Shown here in pieces: positions 1 through 5,697 of a stretch of 12,799 nt of DNA. The position numbers were made by a program, and so were the translations under genes. Under the pieces are notes generated by a model. It was not told where the DNA came from. It was given only the letters and a program-made list of their open reading frames with translations, and did not search any database. Source of the DNA: Thermoprotei archaeon (GTDB lineage Archaea; Thermoproteota; Thermoprotei; QMSL01; B3-G16); assembly GCA_003649665.1 (NCBI GenBank), contig QMSL01000024.1:1-12799 (forward strand), written 5' to 3'. Numbering within the stretch: the stretch's first letter is position 1; each line of letters starts with the position of its first letter.

Positions 1-11
1 GGAGATGGTCG

Positions 12-129
12 TGGTGCGGGGGGTGGGATTTGAACCCACGCAGGCCTACGCCACGGGAGCTCCCATCTAGCCCCATGATCGGGCTAGATCCTAAGTCCCG
101 CCCCTTTGTCCTGGCTCGGGCACCCCCGC
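12..129 (-). tRNA. tRNA-Leu(UAG) with one canonical intron
   Basis: On the minus strand the acceptor strands GCGGGGG (123-129) and CCCCCGC (16-22) pair fully. The discriminator is A (15) and CCA is encoded (12-14). The T arm is GTGGG-TTCAAAT-CCCAC, and a long class II variable arm with a GGC/GCC stem fits leucine. The anticodon stem CGGGA pairs with TCCCG and the loop reads C-T-TAG-G, giving anticodon UAG for CUA codons. About 30 nt (60-89) interrupt the gene after position 37, the canonical archaeal intron site, so the spliced tRNA is 85 nt plus CCA. The same acceptor and almost the same D arm occur in tRNA-Leu(CAA) at 2631-2720. Confidence 0.95.
60..89 (-). other. tRNA-Leu intron at position 37/38
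   Basis: This stretch separates A31-side and T39-side of the anticodon stem. Read on the minus strand, ATCTAGCCC pairs perfectly with GGGCTAGAT around a 7-nt loop. The remaining GGGAG lies just before the 3' exon, which is compatible with a bulge-helix-bulge substrate for the tRNA-splicing endonuclease. The exact boundaries could shift by a base. Confidence 0.85.
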
Positions 130-154
130 ACCATATCAAAATAAATTCAGAATA

Positions 155-166
155 GGGATATAAGTT
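155..166 (-). promoter_or_regulatory. TATA box of tRNA-Leu(UAG)
   Basis: On the minus strand this reads AACTTATATCCC, an archaeal TATA-like element centred about 30 nt before the mature tRNA 5' end at 129. It is assigned from spacing and composition only. Confidence 0.5.
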
Positions 167-194
167 TTCCTAGATTATCAAATGGATTGGAGTA

Positions 195-300
195 CTGTAA
201 GGTAGCTTACGGTTGGTCATTTGTGAATAGTAGGATTCCTTGTATTAATAGGTATCGACATGATGAGAGTTTGGAAGTGATCATGCATTAGTTACCTATA
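195..300 (+). ncRNA. Candidate structured RNA (H/ACA-like hairpin), tentative
   Basis: The 220 nt between the tRNA-Leu and the endonuclease gene hold no ORF but several foldable elements. Positions 195-201 and 206-212 form a 7-bp hairpin (one G-U pair) with loop GTAG. ATAGGTA (248-254) pairs with TACCTAT (293-299). Inside it CATGA (259-263) pairs with TCATG (281-285), leaving a 4-nt/7-nt internal loop and an apical loop starting TGAGA and ending in GA, which can be drawn as a kink-loop. A lower stem, an internal pocket, an upper stem with a kink-loop and a following ATA (298-300) resemble an archaeal H/ACA guide RNA. TACCT can alternatively pair with AGGTA (301-305). Chance pairing in AT-rich DNA is a real alternative, and no target was identified. 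Confidence 0.2.
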
Positions 301-349
301 AGGTAGGCTAAAAATAAAAGGGCAATCATTATTAAGTAATTGAGAGCGT

Positions 350-877
350 ATGCGGAATAAGATTGCCAAGGCTTACTTAGAGGAAGGGAGAGTTGTTATA
401 AAGGATGATAAGTGGATAAATGAGCTACACTATAACAAGCACTACGGGAGATTAGATGGTAATGAATTAGTTCTTCACCCAGTAGAGGCGCTCTACTTAA
501 TGCATATTGGTAAGTTGGAAGTGTATGAGGGAGAGAAGAAGTTGAGCTTTGAGGAACTAACTAGAAGGTTCTCTAAGACGGATAGTAAATTGTGGATGAG
601 GTTCCTGGTCTATTGTGATTTAAGGCGTAGAGGCCTTATAGCAGTACCGCTTAAGGGAAGGAATGTCTCATTTCTCCTTTATGGTAGAGGGGCCAATGTT
701 GAATATAATGCTACTAAGTATCTCGTCTATGCAGTATGTGAGGGGGTACGTGTAGACTTTAAGGAGCTAGCGAGGATTGCAGAAGAAGCAAGACGCTCTA
801 AGAAGGAGGTGGTTCTAGCGGTGATGGATAGACAAGGAGAGATAGCCTATTATAGTATGAGTACTATATCACTTTAG
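350..877 (+). CDS. endA: tRNA-splicing endonuclease subunit, probably the structural (non-catalytic) one
   Basis: This 175-residue protein has the EndA fold: an N-terminal region with the pattern YG.LDGNELVLHPVEALYL (32-50) and a C-terminal nuclease-like domain with LVYCDLRRRGL (86-96), a conserved-position Tyr (Y111), TKYLVYAV (122-129) and SKKEVVLAVMD (150-160). In catalytic subunits a Tyr-His-Lys triad cuts bulge-helix-bulge introns, with His ten residues after Tyr in a H-x-x-Y-L-V motif. Here that position is Ala121 (NATKYLV), while Tyr111 and a Lys (151/152) remain. Loss of His suggests the structural partner of a heterotetrameric enzyme, as in crenarchaea; the catalytic partner is not in this window. 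ATG is preceded by a weak GAGAG. It lies in a tandem pair with the next gene, 8 nt apart, and close to two intron-containing tRNA genes. Confidence 0.85.
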   Translation: MRNKIAKAYLEEGRVVIKDDKWINELHYNKHYGRLDGNELVLHPVEALYLMHIGKLEVYEGEKKLSFEELTRRFSKTDSKLWMRFLVYCDLRRRGLIAVPLKGRNVSFLLYGRGANVEYNATKYLVYAVCEGVRVDFKELARIAEEARRSKKEVVLAVMDRQGEIAYYSMSTISL

Positions 878-885
878 GTGGGATC

Positions 886-1179
886 ATGATATCCCATGAG
901 GAATTCATGAATATATTTAAGAAGTTGCGTGAACACAATGGAAAGGCTACCTTCATATTTAAGGGTACTAGATATAGGCTTGTAATCAACAAGTTCATTC
1001 ATGCTAGAGATGATTACGATAGGCAAGTACAATGGGCTAGAGCTTTTGGAACAAAACTTCCGCATGATGTCCTAAATACGTTTCAAGTATCCGCAATTAG
1101 GGTAAAGATTCATGATGAGGAGAGGACATTTAACACCTTGAAGGAGTTCGTTGAGTGGATTAAGAGTTTGACCCCTTAG
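886..1179 (+). CDS. Conserved-looking small protein of unknown function
   Basis: I do not recognise this 97-residue protein. It is soluble, with no signal peptide, membrane segment or cysteine pair. The N-terminal third looks like a helix (HEEFMNIFKKLREHNG) followed by a strand pair (ATFIFKGTRYRLVIN, 21-35). The middle is charged and aromatic (RDDYDRQVQWARAFG). The C-terminus is a strand (AIRVKIHDEERTF) followed by an amphipathic helix ending in WIKSL. It begins 8 nt after the endonuclease gene with a GGTGG Shine-Dalgarno-like stretch overlapping the preceding stop, so the two are very probably co-transcribed. A link to RNA processing is only a guess from position. Its last 20 bases overlap the convergent YkgJ-like gene. 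Confidence 0.75.
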   Translation: MISHEEFMNIFKKLREHNGKATFIFKGTRYRLVINKFIHARDDYDRQVQWARAFGTKLPHDVLNTFQVSAIRVKIHDEERTFNTLKEFVEWIKSLTP

Positions 1180-1570
1180 GTAGTTTAGGAAGCTCGCCAG
1201 GTCTTAAAATCCCAAGTTCCCACAATATTCTAGCTAAAACGGGCCTTGCTCTTATTAGATCGTTCTCTCCAACGGTCCAGTGCATAGGACACTCCTTATC
1301 CACAGTGATAACGTTCCTTTCAACATCATAGATTATAGGGTATAGCCTACATCCAATTGGACGAGAGTTATATATCTTACACCTTAGGGTCTCCCTATCT
1401 AAAAAGAAGCAAGCACCATTTACGTTCTTTAGCCTTATGAAGCCACCACTCTTTACAGTGAAATCGTCTGGAGAGTACCCAAGTTTAGCTATTCTAAGTA
1501 TATCGCTTCTCGTCAATATCATCTCAGTATCGAAACAGCATTTAGCACAACATATGCATATCATATACAT
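1160..1570 (-). CDS. YkgJ/UPF0153-like cysteine-cluster protein
   Basis: This 136-residue protein carries a Cys cluster at its very N-terminus (C5, C7, C8, C11, C12, in the pattern CICCAKCC), then CFFLD (54-58), LRCKIYNSRPIGCRLYP (62-78, with C64 and C74) and C94. This spacing is that of the YkgJ family, predicted to chelate zinc or an iron-sulfur cluster; its biochemical role is not established. The usual Gly of the CGKCC motif is Ala here (CAKCC). The start at 1570 keeps the first Cys five residues in, and ATG three codons later would also retain the core. No Shine-Dalgarno is visible, and a TATA box about 26 nt upstream argues for a leaderless message. It converges on and overlaps the 886-1179 gene by 20 bases. 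Confidence 0.85.
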   Translation of the reverse strand: MYMICICCAKCCFDTEMILTRSDILRIAKLGYSPDDFTVKSGGFIRLKNVNGACFFLDRETLRCKIYNSRPIGCRLYPIIYDVERNVITVDKECPMHWTVGENDLIRARPVLARILWELGILRPGELPKLPKGSNS

Positions 1571-1590
1571 TTTAATTTAGAGTGATGGGA

Positions 1591-1600
1591 GTATATAAAT
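1591..1600 (-). promoter_or_regulatory. TATA box of the YkgJ-like gene
   Basis: On the minus strand this reads ATTTATATAC, centred about 26 nt before the ATG at 1570. That spacing places transcription start at or next to the start codon (leaderless). The rest of 1571-1723 holds no gene. It has one imperfect hairpin (1628-1655, GCATT/AATGC outside ATGA/TCAT) of unclear meaning. Confidence 0.55.
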
Positions 1601-1715
1601 CGAGTTGTACAATCATGACGTAAATAGGCATTCAATGAGACAGGATCATAAATGCTGTTCTAAAAGTCATCAGAAGGTTGATATAACTATATGCATTACA
1701 ATGAAATAGTATTAC

Positions 1716-1720
1716 AAAAA
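1716..1720 (-). terminator. T-run downstream of tRNA-Asp
   Basis: On the minus strand five T residues follow the encoded CCA of tRNA-Asp by 3 nt. Archaeal RNA polymerase commonly terminates at such T-runs without a hairpin. Confidence 0.35.
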
Positions 1721-1761
1721 TAATGGCGCCCCGGCCGGGATTTGAACCCGGGCCACGGGAG

Positions 1762-1779
1762 TTCCGCGGTTCTAAACCT
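1762..1779 (-). other. tRNA-Asp canonical intron at 37/38
   Basis: Eighteen nucleotides sit between A37 and C38 of tRNA-Asp. GGTT pairs with AACC around a TAG loop, a minimal bulge-helix-bulge intron hairpin. Removing it restores a 7-nt anticodon loop over a perfect 5-bp stem. Confidence 0.85.
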
Positions 1780-1811
1780 TGACAGTCCCGCATTCTAACC
1801 GGGCTAAACTA

Positions 1812-1851
1812 CCGGTTCGCGCCGGGTGCAGCCGGCGGCGCGCGTACGTAG
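1812..1851 (-). other. Non-canonical tRNA-Asp intron interrupting the acceptor stem/D-arm junction
   Basis: The 40-nt insert is nearly all G and C at its core. CGCGCCG (1842-1836) pairs perfectly with CGGCGCG (1824-1818) around an 11-nt loop. CCGG occurs both at the end of the 5' exon and at the end of the insert, so by sequence alone the splice junction can lie anywhere from after tRNA position 3 to after position 7 (the alternative extreme is 1816-1855). CCGG is self-complementary, so the exon and intron copies could form a 4-bp central helix. The flanking bulges (9 and 2 nt) are not the textbook 3+3. Confidence 0.75.
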
Positions 1852-1884
1852 CCGGGGCCCTACCGTATATTAAAATATGGAAGT

Positions 1885-1899
1885 CCTTAAACTTTTCGG
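1885..1899 (-). promoter_or_regulatory. BRE/TATA promoter of tRNA-Asp
   Basis: On the minus strand this reads CCGAAAAGTTTAAGG, a purine-rich BRE followed by a TATA-like AGTTTAAG. Its spacing to 1858 fits a transcript beginning a few bases before GCCCCGG and not at the later GAACCGG, which supports the distal exon as the true tRNA 5' end. Confidence 0.6.
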
Positions 1900-2010
1900 A
1901 ATTCCCTAGAGTTCAGGTCTTTACAAGAACATACGTAATAAAGACAAAGAGGATTTAAGGGTATGGTTTAAGTTAAATACCGTTCATAGCTTAGAATATT
2001 AAGGGAGCAC

Positions 2011-2565
2011 ATGAGAAAGGATTACATAATATTAGCTTTAAGGTCTTCAGGAATCATAGCGATATCTATGGCTTGGTTTGTAATAGCATTGGCTATACAT
2101 TTTAATCCATGGTTCATCTTAACTAAGCACGCCTTAAGCGATCTAGGAACAAGTAGAGCGCTCATGCCACAGATATATAACTATGGACTTATGATAACCG
2201 CAATGTTCGTAATATTGTTCTCAGGATACCTAGCCATTAAAGCTACAAATAAGGTAGAGACCTTTGCTGCAGCTTATTTGTCCATAGCAGGAATGTTCTT
2301 AGCACTCATAGGGATCTTTCCAGGAGGAACTAAACCACATACGTTTGTCTCCACGTGGTTCTTCATTCAGGCACAACTATCGGTACTTATGAAAGCTATA
2401 GGCGTAATTAGGAAAAGTAGAAAATACGCTATACTATTATTCGCATTGTTCTTACTAGCGATACTAGGAGGCCTCTTAGAGTGGCCCTCAGTTGCCATAG
2501 AGGAGATATACGAAATAATATTGTTAGACGTGTATGTGATAATGGAGGCTATCATATATAGCTAA
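2011..2565 (+). CDS. DUF998-like multi-pass membrane protein
   Basis: This 184-residue, strongly hydrophobic protein has about six predicted membrane segments (roughly 11-30, 58-76, 83-103, 110-132, 139-157, 163-183). Two patterns suggest the DUF998 family: ALSDLG (41-46) after the first segment, and IFPGG..PH.FVSTWFF (102-118) with a conserved-looking His at the membrane interface. Function in this family is unknown. The start ATG follows GGGAG by only three bases, so translation signals are weak. A TATA-like TTTAAGTTAAATA lies near 1966-1978. The gene stands alone on the plus strand between two minus-strand tRNA genes, with no partner to suggest a role. Confidence 0.75.
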   Translation: MRKDYIILALRSSGIIAISMAWFVIALAIHFNPWFILTKHALSDLGTSRALMPQIYNYGLMITAMFVILFSGYLAIKATNKVETFAAAYLSIAGMFLALIGIFPGGTKPHTFVSTWFFIQAQLSVLMKAIGVIRKSRKYAILLFALFLLAILGGLLEWPSVAIEEIYEIILLDVYVIMEAIIYS

Positions 2566-2630
2566 CATAATCACAATCATCATGAACAGTGGATAGATAA
2601 ACTTCGATCTTGATCTTTACGGAAATTACA

Positions 2631-2720
2631 TGGTGCGGGGGGCGGGATTTGAACCCGCGATGGGCCTACGCCCACCGGATCTTGAGTCCGGCCCCTTTGA
2701 CCTGGCTCGGGCACCCCCGC
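2631..2720 (-). tRNA. tRNA-Leu(CAA)
   Basis: The acceptor strands GCGGGGG/CCCCCGC pair fully. The discriminator is A and CCA is encoded (2631-2633). The anticodon stem CCGGA/TCCGG encloses CT-CAA-GA, giving anticodon CAA for UUG codons. A class II variable arm (GGGC/GCCC) and T arm GCGGG-TTCAAAT-CCCGC complete it. There is no intron. It begins 24 nt after the pyrH stop on the same strand, with GAATATAC (2736-2743) as a possible TATA element of its own. Confidence 0.96.
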
Positions 2721-2744
2721 GTTCTCAGTTCTAGAGTATATTCT

Positions 2745-3431
2745 TCACTGGGGGATTATTAATGTTCCTACGCGTTCGCCTTGTAAGAGTTTATATACGT
2801 TATCTGGATTTCTTCCATCTAGAACCACGGCCTTTATCTTAGATCTAAGTAATATCTCCAGAGAGAGTTCATCGAAGAGTTCATAGGTTCCAGGCATGAA
2901 GCGATCGCGTAATATCTTTCGGAGCTCGCTTATTGTTATTTTATCTAGGCGTTTTGCATTAGGATTTTTCTTTGGATCGTCTGTGTATACGCCATCTACA
3001 GTAGTAGCATTTACCAAGTAATCAGCATTTATGAGCTCTGCGAGAAGTGCCGCTACGGCGAGCGTAGATTGAGCTGGTTGTAGGCCTCCACATATAACTA
3101 TTTTCCCTTTACCGATAGCGTCCATTACCTCTGAGAAGTTCTTCGGAATTGGTATATGTGCCAGCTCGCCTAGTGCACATGCGATGAGGTAAGCGTTAGC
3201 TCTAGCTATCATTGCGCCAACGTAGTCTTTTAGGGCATTGCTAGCGTTAAGATGGGTTAATGCATTTATATATGCTCTAGATGGCGGGCCTCCTCCTATA
3301 ACGATATGTATTATATGCCCTTCATCATGTGCCTTCTTTAAAACTTCAGAGTATTCCTTTAGTATGCTAACATTAGGGGTGAGTACCTCGTTCCATACTA
3401 CATGGCCTCCTAGTCTAAGGATTATTTTCAT
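2745..3431 (-). CDS. pyrH: Uridylate (UMP) kinase
   Basis: This enzyme of the amino-acid-kinase fold phosphorylates UMP to UDP with ATP in pyrimidine nucleotide synthesis, in the cytoplasm. The 228-residue length fits the archaeal form. Visible motifs are the N-terminal strand and glycine loop MKIILRLGGHV (1-11), the phosphate-binding GGGPPSR (46-52), ICGGLQPAQST (113-123, nucleoside-monophosphate side), VDGVYTDDP (145-153) and the C-terminal VVLDGRNPDNVYKLL (202-216) near the ATP site. AGGGATC precedes the ATG as a weak Shine-Dalgarno. It is divergent from prf1 across about 100 nt and is followed by tRNA-Leu(CAA). Confidence in family and substrate is high, because the archaeal PyrH pattern differs from acetylglutamate and aspartate kinases. 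Confidence 0.93.
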   Translation of the reverse strand: MKIILRLGGHVVWNEVLTPNVSILKEYSEVLKKAHDEGHIIHIVIGGGPPSRAYINALTHLNASNALKDYVGAMIARANAYLIACALGELAHIPIPKNFSEVMDAIGKGKIVICGGLQPAQSTLAVAALLAELINADYLVNATTVDGVYTDDPKKNPNAKRLDKITISELRKILRDRFMPGTYELFDELSLEILLRSKIKAVVLDGRNPDNVYKLLQGERVGTLIIPQ

Positions 3432-3535
3432 GAGGATCCCTAGGTAAGACTTATTTTGAGGAAATATTTACTTATTAGTTGCGCTACAATTCATGAAATA
3501 GGAGATTGGAGATCGTTACAAATGGTGATCCGGAC

Positions 3536-4777
3536 ATGACAATACTTTCAGAAGTCGAGAGATATAAGCTGAGTAGGCTAATTCAAGAGCTTAGAAGTAA
3601 GAAGGGTAGAGGAACGGAGCTTATAAGCCTCTATATTCCAGGGGGTAAGCGATTAGATGAAGTAATAGGCATGCTAAGGCAGGAGTATTCACAAGCATCC
3701 AATATAAAGGATAGGACTACCAGGCATCACGTTCTCGATGCATTGACTACAGTTATCCAGAGACTTAAGATGCTTGGTAGAGTAGCTCCTCCCAATGGGC
3801 TTGTTATATTTTGTGGGTATATCGATGTTGGTATTCCTGGGAAGGAGAAGCTTGAAGTTCACGTAATAGAGCCCCCTGAGCAGATAAAGGTCTGGCTTTA
3901 TAGGTGTGATTCCAGATTTCATACGGAGATCCTAGAGGATATACTAAGGGAGAAGGATGTTTACGGCCTTTTAGTTATGGACTTAAGTGAGGCAACTTTT
4001 GCTCTACTTAAGGGAAGAAGAATAGAAGTCCTTAAGACGGTAACGTCAGGTGTGCCGAGGAAGCATCATAAGGGAGGGCAATCTGCTAGGAGATTTCAGA
4101 GGCTTAGAGAGCAGGCAATTCATGAGTATTTCAAGAGGGTAGCGGAATATGCAAGTGAATTCTTCTTAAAGGTGCCAGATCTAAAGGGAGTATTAGTAGG
4201 CGGACCAGGGCCTGCTAAGATACAATTTGTTGAAGGTGATTACCTAGATTATAGGATAAAGGAGAAGGTGGTAGGTTTAGTAGATGTTGAATATACAGGT
4301 GAGGAGGGATTAAGAGAGCTCGTGAATAGGGGAAGTAGGTATATTAAGGATAGTAGATATGTCTACGAGAGGAACTTACTTCAAAGGTTTTTCGAGCGTA
4401 TAGTTAGGGATAGCGACTTAGTGGTATATGGCGAAAGGGAAGTAATGGAGATGATGAAGTATGGTGCAGTTGATACGTTAATAGTGTCTGAGGGGATTAA
4501 GGACAGAATATTAGAAGTGGAGTGCTTATCGTGCAAGAAAACATATAAGATAAGGGTAAGGGAGGAGATGAGGAACTTAATATGTCCTAAATGTAAAGGA
4601 CCCGTGAGAGTGCTAAGTGAGAAGACGTTTATTGAGGAACTTATAGAGTTAAGTAGTAAGTTTGGCGTTAAAATAGAATTGGTCTCACCAAATACTGAGG
4701 AGGGAGAAATGTTCCTTAAGGCGTTCGGCGGAATAGGGGCATTATTGAGGTTTAATCCACATGCTAGTAAAGCTTAA
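3536..4777 (+). CDS. prf1: Peptide chain release factor aRF1
   Basis: The archaeal/eukaryotic class I release factor reads all three stop codons in the ribosomal A site and triggers peptide release. Numbering from the ATG at 3536 (413 residues): the N-domain has GTE (26-28), NIKD (56-59, where NIKS is usual) and YRCDSRF (122-128, the YxCxxxF stop-reading motif). The middle domain has the catalytic GGQ (180-182) in KHHKGGQSARRF. The C-domain carries a four-Cys zinc-knuckle pattern (C330, C333, C350, C353). I chose ATG 3536 because GGTGAT sits about 6 nt before it. A TTG at 3506 would add ten residues but has GGAG only one base away. It is divergent from pyrH and is followed 26 nt later by tRNA-Ala. 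Confidence 0.96.
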   Translation: MTILSEVERYKLSRLIQELRSKKGRGTELISLYIPGGKRLDEVIGMLRQEYSQASNIKDRTTRHHVLDALTTVIQRLKMLGRVAPPNGLVIFCGYIDVGIPGKEKLEVHVIEPPEQIKVWLYRCDSRFHTEILEDILREKDVYGLLVMDLSEATFALLKGRRIEVLKTVTSGVPRKHHKGGQSARRFQRLREQAIHEYFKRVAEYASEFFLKVPDLKGVLVGGPGPAKIQFVEGDYLDYRIKEKVVGLVDVEYTGEEGLRELVNRGSRYIKDSRYVYERNLLQRFFERIVRDSDLVVYGEREVMEMMKYGAVDTLIVSEGIKDRILEVECLSCKKTYKIRVREEMRNLICPKCKGPVRVLSEKTFIEELIELSSKFGVKIELVSPNTEEGEMFLKAFGGIGALLRFNPHASKA

Positions 4778-4803
4778 GTGAGAGAAATGAATGACAGAAA
4801 AAT

Positions 4804-4880
<77 letters not shown>

Positions 4881-4894
4881 CATTATGTTAGATA

Positions 4895-4928
4895 ACTCTT
4901 TCTGATATTCGAGAATATCATCAAGAGT
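4895..4928 (+). repeat. 34-nt imperfect palindrome between convergent tRNA genes
   Basis: ACTCTT (4895-4900) pairs with AAGAGT (4923-4928), and GATATTC (4904-4910) with GAATATC (4913-4919). They are separated by a symmetric 3+3 internal loop. The stretch 4881-5059 between the two tRNA genes has no ORF. A second, weaker pair lies further on (CCTCCT 4999-5004 with AGGAGG 5029-5034). It could be an operator-like dyad, a transcript-end structure, or chance. Confidence 0.5.
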
Positions 4929-5059
4929 GAGGCGACTATACATTATAAGATGACGTGGAACTCGATGCTAAACAATTCATAAGTAAGGGTAGAATATACC
5001 TCCTGACTACCATTTAATGATTAGAAGAAGGAGGGAGAATGTAATAGAACTTAGTGATC

Positions 5060-5137
5060 TGGTGGGCCCGCCGGGATTTGAACCCGGGACCTCCCGGTTA
5101 TCAGCCGGGCGCTCCGACCAAGCTGAGCTACGGGCCC
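5060..5137 (-). tRNA. tRNA-Ile(GAU)
   Basis: The acceptor GGGCCCG pairs fully with CGGGCCC. The anticodon stem CCCGG/CCGGG encloses CT-GAT-AA, giving anticodon GAU for AUU/AUC codons. The D arm contains the GCTC/GAGC stem, the T arm is CCGGG-TTCAAAT-CCCGG, the discriminator is A, and CCA is encoded (5060-5062). No intron. It starts 22 nt after the L37e stop on the same strand and may be read through from that operon. Confidence 0.97.
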
Positions 5138-5159
5138 AGGATTTATTATAATATCGAAC

Positions 5160-5348
5160 TTACCTTACCCTAACTCTGTTAACTTTCTTATTCTGCCATG
5201 AATATCGTCGTATTTTACTAGATCGACCCCATCCACACGCTGCACAGTACTTTTTCCTTACATTATAAGCATGGCGCCCACATCTTGGACAACGTATGTG
5301 TGTCTTTCCCTTGCTTCGCTTACCCATTGACGTAGTGCCTTTAACCAA
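5160..5348 (-). CDS. rpl37e: 50S ribosomal protein L37e
   Basis: This 62-residue zinc-ribbon protein of the large subunit contains C20-x2-C23 and C35-x2-C38. The core [17 protein letters not shown] continues to [10 protein letters not shown] and RRYSWQNKK, which are nearly diagnostic. I chose the TTG start at 5348 because it gives the family's standard MVKGT opening and sits five bases after an excellent GGGGAGGTGA Shine-Dalgarno. An in-frame GTG three codons earlier lies inside that site. It follows the Lsm gene by 51 nt on the same strand, the pairing seen in many archaea. Confidence 0.96.
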   Translation of the reverse strand: MVKGTTSMGKRSKGKTHIRCPRCGRHAYNVRKKYCAACGWGRSSKIRRYSWQNKKVNRVRVR

Positions 5349-5399
5349 ATGTATCACCTCCCCTTATCTTACCTCATTCGTTCTTAAATTTTTTAGGAC

Positions 5400-5624
5400 T
5401 TAACTTATAGGGCTTATTAATACTACGTTATCTCCTCTGACTATTATCGTACCGAGCTTTCTAGTGCTATTCGACTTTATCTCTTCTGCTTCCTCTAGGA
5501 CTAGGTTAAGATGCTGATCGAAACTTTTCAGCTTACCTCTTATCTCTCGACCGCCTTTGAGTTTTACTAGCACTATGTTGTCGAGAGCTTGTGCCAATAC
5601 TTCTGCAGTAGCAGGACCGGGCAT
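5400..5624 (-). CDS. Sm-like (Lsm) RNA-binding protein, SmAP
   Basis: At 74 residues this is a complete single-domain Sm fold. Sm1 spans about 18-48, with the RNA-contact residues in [10 protein letters not shown] (34-43, D36 and N40). Sm2 is [11 protein letters not shown] (60-70). Archaeal Sm proteins form heptameric rings that bind U-rich RNA and are linked to RNA processing and tRNA handling. It is the first gene of an Lsm-L37e pair whose order is widely conserved. It is divergent from the PUA-domain gene, sharing a 73-nt intergenic region with an AT-rich TTAAACTTATAG core (5661-5672) that may serve both directions. The start codon has only a weak upstream purine stretch. Confidence 0.93.
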   Translation of the reverse strand: MPGPATAEVLAQALDNIVLVKLKGGREIRGKLKSFDQHLNLVLEEAEEIKSNSTRKLGTIIVRGDNVVLISPIS

Positions 5625-5660
5625 GCTTTCTCGCCGTAGATATGTGGAGAAAAGCCCAAT

Positions 5661-5672
5661 TTAAACTTATAG
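5661..5672. promoter_or_regulatory. AT-rich core promoter between Lsm and PUA genes
   Basis: TTAAACTTATAG lies about 26-35 nt before the plus-strand ATG at 5698, suiting a leaderless or nearly leaderless message. Its complement offers a TATA for the Lsm gene with a leader of about 20 nt. The direction of use is inferred only. Confidence 0.4.
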
Positions 5673-5697
5673 CTCTTCTTCTTATCTTATTAAATGT

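Larger units (their letters stand above)
1724..1858 (-). tRNA. tRNA-Asp(GUC) with two introns, one at the acceptor stem
   Basis: On the minus strand the T arm CCGGG-TTCAAAT-CCCGG, the 3' acceptor strand CCGGGGC, discriminator G (1727) and encoded CCA (1724-1726) are clear. The anticodon stem CGGGA/TCCCG encloses C-T-GTC-A, giving anticodon GUC, interrupted after position 37 by 18 nt (1762-1779). The D arm begins with TAGTTTAGC (T8 at 1811). The seven bases directly before T8 read GAACCGG and would mispair at positions 2 and 3. A perfect partner, GCCCCGG, lies 40 nt further upstream at 1852-1858, with a TATA element about 32 nt before it. Removing both introns gives a normal 74-nt tRNA. Confidence 0.9.

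Noticed and set aside
1628..1655. Imperfect hairpin in the gap after the YkgJ-like gene
   Set aside because: Stems of 5 and 4 pairs in AT-rich DNA are expected by chance, and nothing nearby suggests a role.
1812..1858. tRNA-Asp as a split or permuted tRNA
   Set aside because: Both the 5' acceptor strand and the remainder lie in the correct order on one strand behind one promoter, so an intron is simpler than trans-splicing or permutation.
3506..3535. TTG start for aRF1 ten codons upstream
   Set aside because: GGAG is only one base before the TTG, whereas ATG 3536 has a well-spaced GGTGAT and gives a normal N-terminus.
4881..5059. Integration or attachment site by the paired tRNA genes
   Set aside because: No repeat of a tRNA 3' end, no integrase and no foreign gene are present; the gap is only about 180 nt.
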